64,000 nt of DNA from Shewanella eurypsychrophilus (GTDB lineage: Bacteria > Pseudomonadota > Gammaproteobacteria > Enterobacterales > Shewanellaceae): assembly GCF_007004545.3 (NCBI RefSeq), contig NZ_CP045503.2:3478102-3542101 (forward strand). The letters run 5' to 3'. Of the stretch, positions 37,560 through 46,643 are shown one piece after another. The translations under genes were made by a program, and so were the position numbers. Each line of letters opens with the position of its first letter. Within the stretch, counting starts at the first letter, position 1. The notes under the pieces are model-generated. The model ran no database searches. It had not been told where the DNA came from and saw nothing but the letters and a program-made list of their open reading frames with translations.

Positions 37560-38609
37560 ATGAAATACCCAGAGTTTACAAAACAACATCAGTCACTAAT
37601 GGCCAGTAATCTAACACAGGCTGTATTCACACAGCTGCAAGATGTGGTGACTACAAACGGTGTCACACTTAATGACGTCATTAACTCTGGATTACTAAAT
37701 CCTGACAGCGATATCGGTGTATATGCTTGGGATACTGAGTCTTATCAAGATTTTGCCTCTCTATTCAATCCAATCATTAGTCAATACCATGAATTTAATG
37801 AAAATACCTTACATACAACGAACCTAAACCCCGATAATCTTAATATCAATGATCCGGACCCAAACAACAAATACATTGTATCAACACGCATTCGAGTAGG
37901 ACGTAACCTTGCTGAAATGCCATTAGGGCCGGCAATCACTAAAGCTCAACGAGATGAAGTTGAAACGCAAACAGTTACGGCACTTACAAAAATGACGGGC
38001 TCACTGTCGGGTCAGTATTTTGCATTATCAGGCATGAGTGACGAGGTCAAAACGCAACTCATCAATGATCACTTCCTATTTAAAGCTGGTGATCGTTTTT
38101 TTGAAGCGGCAGGATTAAATCGAGACTGGCCAGAGGGACGGGGTATTTATCATAATAATGATAAGACATTTTTAGTCTGGATAAATGAAGAGGACCAACT
38201 GCGTATTATTTCGATGCAAGCGGGTGGAAATATCACAGAGGTTTTTACACGTTTGACTACGGCACTTACAGAGCTTGAGCAGCACTTAAACTTCTCCTTT
38301 ACCCAGCGTCTCGGGTATATCAGCAGCTGCCCAACCAATCTAGGAACCGCTATGCGGGCTAGTGTGCATATTAAGTTGCCATACTTAGGTAAAAATATGC
38401 CACTATTTAAATCCATTACCAAAACTTACCACTTACAAATCCGTGGTATTCATGGTGAACACTCTGCCATCGAAGGGGGCGTCTATGACATCAGTAACCG
38501 TCGTCGCTTAGGTATCACCGAGGTTGAATGTGTTCAGGATCTATATAATGGGGTTTTGGCATTAATTACTCAAGAGAAGCTACTTGAGCAATCTTTAAAG
38601 CAGGCTTAA
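37560..38609 (+). CDS. Arginine kinase (ATP:guanido phosphotransferase)
   Basis: Phosphagen kinase that reversibly makes phosphoarginine from ATP and arginine, an animal-type energy buffer rare in bacteria. At 349 residues it is of typical monomer length. Seen: guanidino-specificity loop SGLLNPDSDIGVYAWDTESY (close to the SGV.NxDSgVGIYAPD loop of arthropod arginine kinase), phosphagen kinase core YIVSTRIRVGRN, DWPEGRGIYHN, the catalytic-Glu segment WINEEDQLRIISMQ, the CPTNLGT motif with reactive Cys257, and the flexible loop RGIHGEHSAIEGGVYDISNRRRLG. All active-site motifs appear intact. It stands alone with its own leader region and is flanked by repeats and a transposase gene, suggesting horizontal gain. 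Confidence 0.93.
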   Translation: MKYPEFTKQHQSLMASNLTQAVFTQLQDVVTTNGVTLNDVINSGLLNPDSDIGVYAWDTESYQDFASLFNPIISQYHEFNENTLHTTNLNPDNLNINDPDPNNKYIVSTRIRVGRNLAEMPLGPAITKAQRDEVETQTVTALTKMTGSLSGQYFALSGMSDEVKTQLINDHFLFKAGDRFFEAAGLNRDWPEGRGIYHNNDKTFLVWINEEDQLRIISMQAGGNITEVFTRLTTALTELEQHLNFSFTQRLGYISSCPTNLGTAMRASVHIKLPYLGKNMPLFKSITKTYHLQIRGIHGEHSAIEGGVYDISNRRRLGITEVECVQDLYNGVLALITQEKLLEQSLKQA

Positions 38610-38782
38610 TCAAAGAAACATAGCCACCCATTTTAGTTATCTCTTGTTTCTCACCACTTCAAGTATTTTGTCTGGGGAAGTATCAAAACAGAGGTGTTTG
38701 TAGATAAATGTGCCTAGATAATAACTAAATGGATGAAAATATTTAAGCTACAGGGTAATTCTTCCAGATTAAAGCAGCCAAA

Positions 38783-38804
38783 AGACCGAATTTCGATTCG
38801 GTCT
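38783..38804 (+). terminator. Hairpin between arginine kinase and transposase genes
   Basis: Perfect 9-bp stem agaccgaat/attcggtct with a ttcg tetraloop, followed by gatatttat. Probably the terminator of the kinase gene; since a RAYT-type gene is next to it, it could also be a REP-like hairpin. Confidence 0.5.
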
Positions 38805-38850
38805 GATATTTATCTTAAGTTGTACCGTTTATTAAGTAATTAACAGCTTG

Positions 38851-39831
38851 TCAGCTGCTGCAGAGCCACCTCTGGCAATTAGCGGCCCCTTGTCTGCGCT
38901 TTCGCTCTAAGTGCTCACAGTAGACATCTAACTCTTGGGGTGTTCCGACTGGGCCTTTAAATAAGCGGCTAAATTCGGTGGTGAGTTTAAGCCAGTTTTC
39001 CTGAGGGATATTGAGTCTATTAAGTATTTTTTGTGATTCAGGGCTAATTGCACCTCGTTTATCGGCTCTTATTATTCGTCCTGTTTCATCAACCAGTTGT
39101 AGGTAATCTTTAACGCTGAACATGAGTCCTTTAACCATCTCTTTTTGCTCATTGCCTACAAAGGGTAAAAGTGCTTCGGGTTGCTCTCCCTTTATTGCTG
39201 CTTTGATGCGTTTTTGAATACTGGTGAAATCTGAGGTTTCAGGGGTGTCAGCGACCTTGGCTCGAATTGGGTTGAGGTCAACATAGGCCATACAAGCCAG
39301 AACCGCTGTTTCATCCAATAACGCTTGGGATTTGAAACGCCCCTCCCAAAATCGCCCAGTACAACCATCCTCTTTATTCGCTCTCCTGGCAATCGGTTCA
39401 TTCAATGCGCGCATAAACCAACTAATATCACTAAGCCGACTTCGATACTGAGCAATAGAGTGTTTTAGGCCTGCAACCTCAAAGCTTTCAATCACCTCTC
39501 CTTGAGCAAACTTCTGAGTAATGTCAGTGCCTTTGAACAGTTGATGCCAGTGCTCTACCACCTCTCTATCTGTCCATGAATTAGCTTCAAAGATATCGAC
39601 TCTCAATACCAAGTGAAGATGGTTAGACATTACAGCATAAGCTGCTACATCAATCGCAAACACTTCGGCTAACTCAAGAATTCTTGACTCAACCCAGTCT
39701 CGACGATGTTCATATGATTTGCCCGTGTATTTATCGACTCCCGTAAGCCAGGATTGCCGCACACATTTCGAAATACAGTGGTAAAACGGTGTGTCTTCGA
39801 TACTAACTAATGTACTTCTGGGTCTAGCCAT
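38851..39831 (-). CDS. REP-associated tyrosine transposase-like protein (Y1_Tnp/RAYT)
   Basis: HUH single-strand DNA transposase family, 326 residues. The HUH metal site is AVMSNHLHLVLRV, preceded by FYHCISKCVRQSWL. Downstream are RFWEGRFKSQAL and ACMAYVDLNPIRAKVA, the standard marks of this IS200-like/RAYT group in Shewanella. A long C-terminal extension (about residues 210-326) is typical of the large RAYT-like forms. No IS ends are evident, so it may act on dispersed hairpin repeats rather than on itself. Confidence 0.85.
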   Translation of the reverse strand: MARPRSTLVSIEDTPFYHCISKCVRQSWLTGVDKYTGKSYEHRRDWVESRILELAEVFAIDVAAYAVMSNHLHLVLRVDIFEANSWTDREVVEHWHQLFKGTDITQKFAQGEVIESFEVAGLKHSIAQYRSRLSDISWFMRALNEPIARRANKEDGCTGRFWEGRFKSQALLDETAVLACMAYVDLNPIRAKVADTPETSDFTSIQKRIKAAIKGEQPEALLPFVGNEQKEMVKGLMFSVKDYLQLVDETGRIIRADKRGAISPESQKILNRLNIPQENWLKLTTEFSRLFKGPVGTPQELDVYCEHLERKRRQGAANCQRWLCSS

Positions 39832-39901
39832 AACAACCTCAGCTCAAGAGAGACTATTTAAGTTTAGTCACAGCTCAATAAAGCGGCAAAGATTATGGGT
39901 G

Positions 39902-39931
39902 GCAATGTTAAAGGCAGCAATGTTAAAGGCA
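39902..39931. repeat. Perfect 15-bp tandem duplication
   Basis: gcaatgttaaaggca occurs twice head to tail, between the transposase gene and the ZIP transporter gene. Confidence 0.85.
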
Positions 39932-39973
39932 TTCGAAGGTATGTCTTTGTCTTTGCTTTAGGACATAGAACAC

Positions 39974-40672
39974 CTAATGGACATGTCCATGTCCCGTTTC
40001 AGATATCAACATCGCGAGAACAACAAAGCCGAGTAAGCCTCCAAGGCGCATAGGAAGTTCTTTATTTTTACAATCCCCCTCATGATGTTGATGCAACAAC
40101 ACATGCATGATTGACCCCATCACGAACGCCTGTAAATACACTGTACTGTTAAGATTTAGATAGTTAAGCAACTCCCCACCAGCAAAGTACCCGATACAGG
40201 TCATCAGCATCATAAGCCCCAATACTGCCAATGCACGAGCAGTGCCCAGTTTAGGTTGTACTAGCCACCAAATGGCTAATCCTTCAGGTAATCGATGCAG
40301 CATAACGCCAAAAGCAAGCATGATTGAAGCATCAGCTTGCTGTGCTAGCATGATTGAACATCCATCAGTGATGTTATGAAGAAGCAGCCCTACAATACTG
40401 AGCAGTATCATCATGTCATGGGTGGTTTTCGAGCGATTTTGACTACACTTCTCGACACAAATGGGCACGATGAGTGCCGTCAGCGCCAATCCAATGGCTG
40501 CGATTCCCCCCACACGCACAATATCAGGCAAAATATGAAACATGACTAAACCTGATAAGGAGACAAAAACAAAACCATCAAGCCCTTTTCGAAGTCCATT
40601 TTCAAAAGAGCAGTAGCGATAAATTAACGGGCAAATGAGTAAAGAAATACAGCTAGCAATAAGGTAAAACAT
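39974..40672 (-). CDS. ZIP-family metal transporter
   Basis: Polytopic inner-membrane protein of 232 residues with about seven to eight hydrophobic segments. The two metal-binding helices are recognisable: GLLLHNITDGCSIML (TM4-like HNxxD) and MLHRLPEGLAIWW (TM5-like HRxPEG). Cytosolic loops carry Cys/His (EKCSQNR, LHQHHEGDC) and the C-terminus is ETGHGHVH. ZIP proteins move zinc, iron or other divalent cations into the cytoplasm; the exact metal cannot be told. It is a single gene, divergent from the DUF5916 gene. Confidence 0.82.
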   Translation of the reverse strand: MFYLIASCISLLICPLIYRYCSFENGLRKGLDGFVFVSLSGLVMFHILPDIVRVGGIAAIGLALTALIVPICVEKCSQNRSKTTHDMMILLSIVGLLLHNITDGCSIMLAQQADASIMLAFGVMLHRLPEGLAIWWLVQPKLGTARALAVLGLMMLMTCIGYFAGGELLNYLNLNSTVYLQAFVMGSIMHVLLHQHHEGDCKNKELPMRLGGLLGFVVLAMLISETGHGHVH

Positions 40673-40827
40673 AAATATTGTATCTAAAGCAGGTAGGTTT
40701 ACTCAATTTATCATCATTGTTTTATACCAGTCGTCACTAAGCGCTTTACTCATCAGAGACAATGTTTGTAACAAATTCTAACAAGCTAACGCTTCGCACA
40801 AGCCTCACCCTCTGTCACAATCCACCA

Positions 40828-40853
40828 CATAACAACAACATAACAACAACATA
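40828..40853. repeat. 11-bp tandem repeat (cataacaacaa), 2.4 copies
   Basis: Two full units and cata of a third, just upstream of the DUF5916 gene. Probably replication slippage within its leader. Confidence 0.8.
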
Positions 40854-40873
40854 AAAGCACTAGTAGCAACATA

Positions 40874-43249
40874 ATGACATTTACAGCGACAACTAAATCT
40901 TTATCACATCTCCTTCTTTGCTCTTCTATCTTAGTTTCCTCTAGCTGGACGTTTTGTGTTTCAGCAGGAACAAATCAGCAATTTCACATAAATATTCCGA
41001 CGCTTGAGCGAGGGGCCAGTATTAACGGTCAGCTTGATGAACCTCAATGGCAGAATGCGGCAATTGCAGAGCTTGAATATGAAACCAGCCCGGGAGAAAA
41101 CATTGCAGCGCCAGTGGCGACTCAAGTCAAAATATTCGCCACTGATAAGAGCTTATTTGTCTCATTTATTGCAAAAGACCCTGACTCTAGTGCCAGTAAT
41201 AACCTTATCCGCGCAAATATTACCGACAGAGACGCTCTTTGGGGCGACGACTTAGTTGGGATCAAGTTAGACACCTTCAATGATGAGCGCCTCGCTTATC
41301 AGTTCTTCGTTAACCCCTATGGCGTGCAGATGGACTCTATAGAGAATGAACTTACCGGTGAAGAGAGCAACGCCTGGGATGGGATCTGGCACAGCAGTGC
41401 CCGAAAAACTGACGAAGGTTATCTTGTCGAACTCGAATTACCACTAAGATTATTTAATTTCGATAGCAAGCTAGACATTCAGACTTGGGGCATTGAGTTT
41501 ATTCGTTTTTATCCAAGGGATAAGACCCATAGACTCTCGACCCACTCCATAGACAGAAATAACAACTGTCAGCTATGCCAATTAGGTACGGCAACAGGGC
41601 TTAAAGGTATAGAGCCGGGTCAAGATCTGCAGCTCACACCGTCATTGGTCATGAACAGAAATAGTCAGCGGGATTTAGACCCATTAGATGATTGGCGCAG
41701 CGATAATAACATAGAGCCGGGGCTGGATATTCGCTGGGGTATCACCCCAAATACCTTACTGAGTGCCACCATCAACCCTGACTTTTCTCAGGTCGAAGCC
41801 GATGCGGGTCAGCTGGATATTAACAGCACTTTCGCCCTCTTCTACCCGGAGAAGCGTGCCTTCTTCCTCGATAATAAAGACTACTTCGACACTCAACTGC
41901 AGCTGCTTCATACCCGAAATATCGTCTCACCGGACTATGGAGTCAAGCTCACCAGTAAGATTGATAATCATACTTTTGCGGTGATGGCCACCAACGATAC
42001 TAAGACCAACTTTCTGGTGCCGGGTAACTTAAGTTCAGATATCGCCAGTATCGACGAGGAAAGTTATAACCTTGCGGGGCGGTACCGAGCAGACTTTGGC
42101 AGTGAACTTTCTATCGGTGCACTCGTCACAGCCAAACAGAGCGAGCAATACCATAATTATGTGGCCAGTGGTGATGTAAAATACCAGCCCACACAACAAG
42201 ATACCATTACCGCTCAATATGTATTCTCAACCACAGAATATCCCGATGACCTGTATAAGGAATTTTGCTCGGAAGATACCTGTATTCCCGATAGCTCATG
42301 TGAGCTTGGTGATTGTGGCATCAATGAGCGCGTCCTACGAACCAAATTAGACGATGCAATCAGTGATGATTTCTATCGATTAAAATACGTCCATAAACGT
42401 CGTAACTGGTTTGCCTTCACTCAATATGAATCTGCAGGCGATGATTTCAGAGCCGATTTAGGCTTCATTAGCCGTGTCGATGTCACTAAGCTGGTCGCTG
42501 GTGGCGGCTATATCTGGTACCCGCAAGATTCAAGCTTTAACCGTATCGAGCTTAGTGGCGACTGGGATATTAGCCATAATCAATCAGGAGAGTTAATCGA
42601 GCAGGAAGCAGAGGCTAGGTTAGAGTTTGAAGGTTCGATGCAAAGTTTCACCGCCTTAGGCTTTGTCAATCGCGATCGTGTCGGCAGACGCCACGATGCT
42701 TCGAGTCTGGCCATCGACGGTAATACCCAGATGTTTACCGAAAATGTCGGCTGGCTTTATTTCGAGTTTACTCCCTTCAGGCAGATAAGCGTCGAACTGG
42801 ATGCCGATTACGGCGACAGCATAGACTATAGTAACGACAGACTGGGCACTCAGCTGTTTATTAACCCTGGCATCGAGTGGAATATCACAGATAGCGTGTC
42901 ACTGGATCTCTCTCATATGTACCGCAGCTTAGATGTGGATGATGGCGAGCTATTCACTGCCAACTTAACGGACGTACGCCTCAGCTGGTATTTCAATATC
43001 AACAACTTTATTCGCATCTCGAGTATCTATACCGATATCCAGCGCGATCCCAGTTTATACCTCTACAGCTCACCAAAAGAGAGTGAGCAAAGCCTGGGCA
43101 ACGAGATCCTATACGGTTATAAACTCAACCCACAGAGTGTGTTCTATCTGGGTTACTCAGACGGCATGCAATCAAACGACAATATCGATTCTTTGACCAA
43201 AGATGAACAGACCTATTTTATGAAACTCAGTTATGCTTGGCTTTTATAA
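40874..43249 (+). CDS. DUF5916 outer-membrane protein with N-terminal CBM9-like domain
   Basis: A 791-residue exported protein. After the signal peptide (ending CVSAGT) comes a carbohydrate-binding-module-9-like beta-sandwich (ASINGQLDEPQWQNAA...ATDKSLFVSFIAKDPD...LWGDDLVGIKLDTFNDER...YQFFVNPYG), about residues 35-230. The DUF5916 region follows (TINPDFSQVEADAGQLDINSTFALFYPEKRAFFLDN). The C-terminal half is a long beta-barrel ending MKLSYAWLL. The family is widespread in marine Shewanella and Bacteroidetes, with no agreed function; a role in surface binding or uptake of polymers is a reasonable guess. Two Cys-rich stretches (CSEDTCIPDSSCELGDC) lie in an extracellular loop, a possible disulfide or metal site. 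Confidence 0.85.
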   Translation: MTFTATTKSLSHLLLCSSILVSSSWTFCVSAGTNQQFHINIPTLERGASINGQLDEPQWQNAAIAELEYETSPGENIAAPVATQVKIFATDKSLFVSFIAKDPDSSASNNLIRANITDRDALWGDDLVGIKLDTFNDERLAYQFFVNPYGVQMDSIENELTGEESNAWDGIWHSSARKTDEGYLVELELPLRLFNFDSKLDIQTWGIEFIRFYPRDKTHRLSTHSIDRNNNCQLCQLGTATGLKGIEPGQDLQLTPSLVMNRNSQRDLDPLDDWRSDNNIEPGLDIRWGITPNTLLSATINPDFSQVEADAGQLDINSTFALFYPEKRAFFLDNKDYFDTQLQLLHTRNIVSPDYGVKLTSKIDNHTFAVMATNDTKTNFLVPGNLSSDIASIDEESYNLAGRYRADFGSELSIGALVTAKQSEQYHNYVASGDVKYQPTQQDTITAQYVFSTTEYPDDLYKEFCSEDTCIPDSSCELGDCGINERVLRTKLDDAISDDFYRLKYVHKRRNWFAFTQYESAGDDFRADLGFISRVDVTKLVAGGGYIWYPQDSSFNRIELSGDWDISHNQSGELIEQEAEARLEFEGSMQSFTALGFVNRDRVGRRHDASSLAIDGNTQMFTENVGWLYFEFTPFRQISVELDADYGDSIDYSNDRLGTQLFINPGIEWNITDSVSLDLSHMYRSLDVDDGELFTANLTDVRLSWYFNINNFIRISSIYTDIQRDPSLYLYSSPKESEQSLGNEILYGYKLNPQSVFYLGYSDGMQSNDNIDSLTKDEQTYFMKLSYAWLL

Positions 43250-43302
43250 CGCCTAGGGCCTAAGCGCTAGGTCTAAAAACATTTATCAAGCCTCATAAAA
43301 TA

Positions 43303-43338
43303 CATAAGGCCAACAGGTTTAACGCTGTTGGCCTTATG
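43303..43338 (+). terminator. Long hairpin after the DUF5916 gene
   Basis: A perfect 14-bp stem cataaggccaacag/ctgttggccttatg with an 8-base loop, about 55 bases after the stop. It has no strong T-tract but a very stable stem; likely the transcript end. Confidence 0.65.
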
Positions 43339-43385
43339 TCATTCTAATTGCTGTGATCAAGCTATGATGGGATAGCGATCGATAG

Positions 43386-43656
43386 TATACCAATTCCATT
43401 AAACATATGATCAATTCAGAGCTTTCTCAGGGCTTTAAATTCAAGGCGCATTGTTGACGAAATGGTTATTCCCTTTCGAGGCAATGCAACGCAGAAGTAG
43501 AAGCCCTGAGAAGCTCACGAAGTGCGGGTTTAAAAACACTTTAAGCTGCGAAAGTGGCTTTCGATATAGAATAACTATTAGCTTCAATCCCCTTATCTTG
43601 CCTACAGCGTTTTTAACTCCCGCTGAATGGTCACTTATTTAATGGAAATGGTATTA
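43386..43656. mobile_element. MITE-like element, copy B
   Basis: Second copy of the element at 24677-24945, same orientation and length, with terminal inverted repeats (left ataccaattccattaaacatatgatcaattcag in parts, right its inverted counterpart ctgaatggtcac...ggaaatggtat). Possible tagt target duplication at 43383-43386 and 43655-43658. Its right tip touches the stop codon of the diguanylate cyclase gene. A short open frame inside (about 43451-43642) shares residues with one in copy A only because the DNA is shared. Confidence 0.85.
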
Positions 43657-44892
43657 GTCGATACAAACCAAATTACGACCAGACTCTTTGGCATCATAAA
43701 GTGCTTTATCTGCACGTTGCATAACCGCATCGAGACTATCATCAGATAACTCAGCAATGCCTGTGCTCACTGTAATAAAAATGTCGCCTTTTGACGTCGC
43801 GATGGGTTGTATCTCGAGTTGAGATCGAAACTTATCCATCAAGGCAAACGCTTTCTCTTGTTTAAGACTTTTAAACGCAACGGTAAACTCTTCACCACCG
43901 AATCGAGACACGGTAAAGTGTTGGCCAAAGAAATGCTGTAATCTTGAGGCAAATTCAACTAAAACTTCATCGCCCACATCATGGCCATAGGTATCGTTTA
44001 CTTTCTTAAAAAAATCAATGTCGAGCAAAGCCACTGATAACGTTCCTTGCTTTTGCTTTATTTGTTCAAGCTGATCTTCAAATAAACCAAAAAAATATCG
44101 GCGGTTATAAACACAGGTCAAATAATCTAAATTGGCTTGTTCCCAAAGTTTACGGATCATATCTAAGGAATCTAGCGTATTGAGCACCCGGCAGTGAAAC
44201 TCTTCATGAACGAATGGTTTCTGTAAAAAATCATTAGCACCATTTTTAATAAAACGCGCTGACAAGCTTTCGTCACCATCACTGGAAAGGCCAATAATGG
44301 CGAGCTCTTCGCGACTAAACTTTTCTCTCACTTTTAAGATAAGCCCAAAGCCATCTAGCCCAGGCATATTATAATCTGTAATAAGTAGTTGAATATCAGG
44401 TTGTTGCTGTAATACCTCCCAGGCAGAGTTACCGTCATCGGCTTCGATAACTTGATATAAGTGCTGTTCGAGTAAGCTTCTGACAAACTTGCGACTGACA
44501 ACTGAATCATCAGCGACTAAAACTTTAACGTCTTTATTACGCTGAAGACTGCGAACTAATCGGACAACGTATTCATAACTGAATCGGTTTTCTTTTAAAA
44601 TATAATCGACAATGCCTAACTGGAGTAATCGTTTACGTTGCTCTGAATCTAAGCTCCCAGTCAAAACTATGCATGGCGTTTTCTTCGACAGTACCAACTT
44701 AACAATCTCACCTTCCTGAGCATCGGGTAAATTTAAATCAGTAATAGCCACAAAATATTGTTTTTGCTCTAAAAATATTTTTGCCGAAGCAAGATCTACT
44801 GCGAAATCAACTTCACAGTCTAATTCCTGCGCAATAAGATGCTGTAAAATTCGAGACACTACTTTACTGTCTTCAACCACTAAAATACGCAA
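43654..44892 (-). CDS. Dual-receiver diguanylate cyclase (REC-REC-GGDEF)
   Basis: Makes c-di-GMP from GTP under phosphorelay control. The first receiver (residues about 1-115: VVEDSKVVSRIL, ITDLNLPD, VLTGS, LKENR) and second (about 124-240: VADDSVVSRKFV, ITDYNMPGLDGF, GLSSDGDE, LQKPF) are followed by a GGDEF domain with DYLTCVYNRRYF, LDIDFFKKVNDTYGHDVGDEVL and active-site FGGEEF; the A-site looks catalytic. No clear RxxD inhibitory motif precedes it. The layout resembles PleD. No kinase is adjacent. The stop codon lies at the tip of MITE copy B, so the last codons may have been set by that insertion. Confidence 0.92.
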   Translation of the reverse strand: MRILVVEDSKVVSRILQHLIAQELDCEVDFAVDLASAKIFLEQKQYFVAITDLNLPDAQEGEIVKLVLSKKTPCIVLTGSLDSEQRKRLLQLGIVDYILKENRFSYEYVVRLVRSLQRNKDVKVLVADDSVVSRKFVRSLLEQHLYQVIEADDGNSAWEVLQQQPDIQLLITDYNMPGLDGFGLILKVREKFSREELAIIGLSSDGDESLSARFIKNGANDFLQKPFVHEEFHCRVLNTLDSLDMIRKLWEQANLDYLTCVYNRRYFFGLFEDQLEQIKQKQGTLSVALLDIDFFKKVNDTYGHDVGDEVLVEFASRLQHFFGQHFTVSRFGGEEFTVAFKSLKQEKAFALMDKFRSQLEIQPIATSKGDIFITVSTGIAELSDDSLDAVMQRADKALYDAKESGRNLVCID

Positions 44893-45114
44893 TCTGTTCT
44901 CCTAGCCCTTGATATTTATCTGATTTTTATCGTATGACTTGTAACTTGAACAATCAGGTTCATTTTTACATCGTTTATTAATTCTGCTATATACACTAAA
45001 AGGTACTTTCATAACTCAACTGACAGTAAAGGGAACCCTCCAGCATATTGAATCACTCCTTGCTTTCATATCGGCTAGATAACACAAAATTTGATGGTGA
45101 TTTGAGTCTAGCTG

Positions 45115-46341
45115 TTAAATCGCAAACTCTACAGGTTCGTCAGTCACCTTTACCGGCATTACTCTTTCTTTCTTGGTATCAATGACGACAGTAGCTGAAA
45201 TTTTGTCTTGAATAGCCTGCCTATTCGCATCCCAATAAATCTGTAAAAAACCTAATAAACCGGTCGCAAAACCCGCTCCATAACCACCGTATCGGCCAAA
45301 AGCATCCCATAACGACAACTTAGTACCGTCGAGCTGAATCACTCTGATACCAAATAGTTTTTTACCCAATGTCTGACCGTCAAACCAAGCAGTAAATACA
45401 GTGAAGTAAAACGCTGCCCAACCAAATCCTAATCCAAGATCATTTAAAATGCCCTTAGCCCAGGCGACTAAGCTATAACTATCATCTTCTGCATCTCGTT
45501 CATCTAGCTCCTCCTGATAGAGCAAATTGTTAGCTGACTTACCATCTCGCTTTATCTGCTCTTTATCAGGCAAATCTGGCACTGCTGATAGGCCTAACTC
45601 TTCATTATCTACTGCTATGCTGGCATCAATATTTACTGGGCTGTCAGCGTTACTATCCTCAAGCTCAATTGCCGGGTTATTTAATACATTCAGATTTCGC
45701 GCAATAAGCTGTTTTAACGTACTTTTATCTTCTTCAGTAAGGGAAATGTCATCAACCGCATCATTGAGTATGCTCTGTTGCTCAGAAACGGGGAGTTTTG
45801 ATGCGCTTAATGCTACTAGAAGTCCGTCTAATTCCGTTTCGGCGCAGTTAACGTTTTCACAACGACTAAACCTGATAATATTAGGCATATAGCTAATGAA
45901 TTGACCAATCGCATCGATTCCAATCTGATTGTCTGTAAAACCTGATTCTTCGCGACTGTTTTCTTGTTCTTGTTCTGTAAAAGGTAAGAGGTTGCCAACT
46001 GTGACCCATAGCATCATGACAAACATGGATAAATACAGCCCCCATTTAAATATCTGACCCAATTGTCTACTCTTCCTCTGGATCAACAGTGTTAACCCAA
46101 CCAGTAATATAAATACCCATCCAGCTTGTTCAGCCAATACTGTAATAAGCAAGCCATCGACCAACATGGCTAAGCCGCGTTTTAATGGACTGGCTAATGG
46201 GGTATAGAGTACCTTAGGCGCAATTTCAAAAGCGAACGGAGTCACTAAGGTTTTAGGGTCAACGACACCTTCTGCCTGAGGACAATTTGTGCCTAGCATA
46301 GGGTCAACATGCTGTTTTTGCTTTTGAGAAACACTCATCAT
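45115..46341 (-). CDS. RDD-family membrane protein with large insert
   Basis: 408 residues from the chosen ATG (GGATC seven bases upstream; an 11-codon longer form is possible). Seen: N-terminal cytosolic part, then ASPLKRGLAMLVDGLLITVLAEQAGW (first RDD helix, with RxxxxxxD), two to three more TM segments, and a soluble acidic insert of about 170 residues (about 120-300). The RDD domain then resumes with FTAWFDGQTLGKKLFGIRVI, LSLWDAFGRYGGYGAGFATGLLGF and a C-terminal DANRQAIQDKISATVVI. RDD proteins are suspected transporters or membrane scaffolds; some act as Na+(Li+)/H+ antiporters. The large insert is unusual. Function unknown. Confidence 0.8.
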   Translation of the reverse strand: MMSVSQKQKQHVDPMLGTNCPQAEGVVDPKTLVTPFAFEIAPKVLYTPLASPLKRGLAMLVDGLLITVLAEQAGWVFILLVGLTLLIQRKSRQLGQIFKWGLYLSMFVMMLWVTVGNLLPFTEQEQENSREESGFTDNQIGIDAIGQFISYMPNIIRFSRCENVNCAETELDGLLVALSASKLPVSEQQSILNDAVDDISLTEEDKSTLKQLIARNLNVLNNPAIELEDSNADSPVNIDASIAVDNEELGLSAVPDLPDKEQIKRDGKSANNLLYQEELDERDAEDDSYSLVAWAKGILNDLGLGFGWAAFYFTVFTAWFDGQTLGKKLFGIRVIQLDGTKLSLWDAFGRYGGYGAGFATGLLGFLQIYWDANRQAIQDKISATVVIDTKKERVMPVKVTDEPVEFAI

Positions 46342-46643
46342 AGTGATCCAATTAATTATTTTTCGTTTCTTCACTAAAAACTTCTGTCTATGTGAGTAAG
46401 TGTTTTATGTCGAAGTTAAGCAAAATGCTCTATATTCAAGCATCATACCGATGAGGCTGTATAAGCGCTAGAATCCAGTTTTCATACAAGAGGTTAACAC
46501 TTTTAACTCAGTATCAACTCAAGGTTTAATGCTAATTTAAAGATCTTTCATAACTAAATGGAATAAAGAAGAACAAACAATCACTTCTATTGCCGCTAAA
46601 GGCGATTATGATTTACCTGTATATTCAAAGGAGCAAGCAATCC

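Noticed and set aside
43451..43642. Short frame in MITE copy B
   Set aside because: Same reason as copy A; it is part of the element, not a gene.
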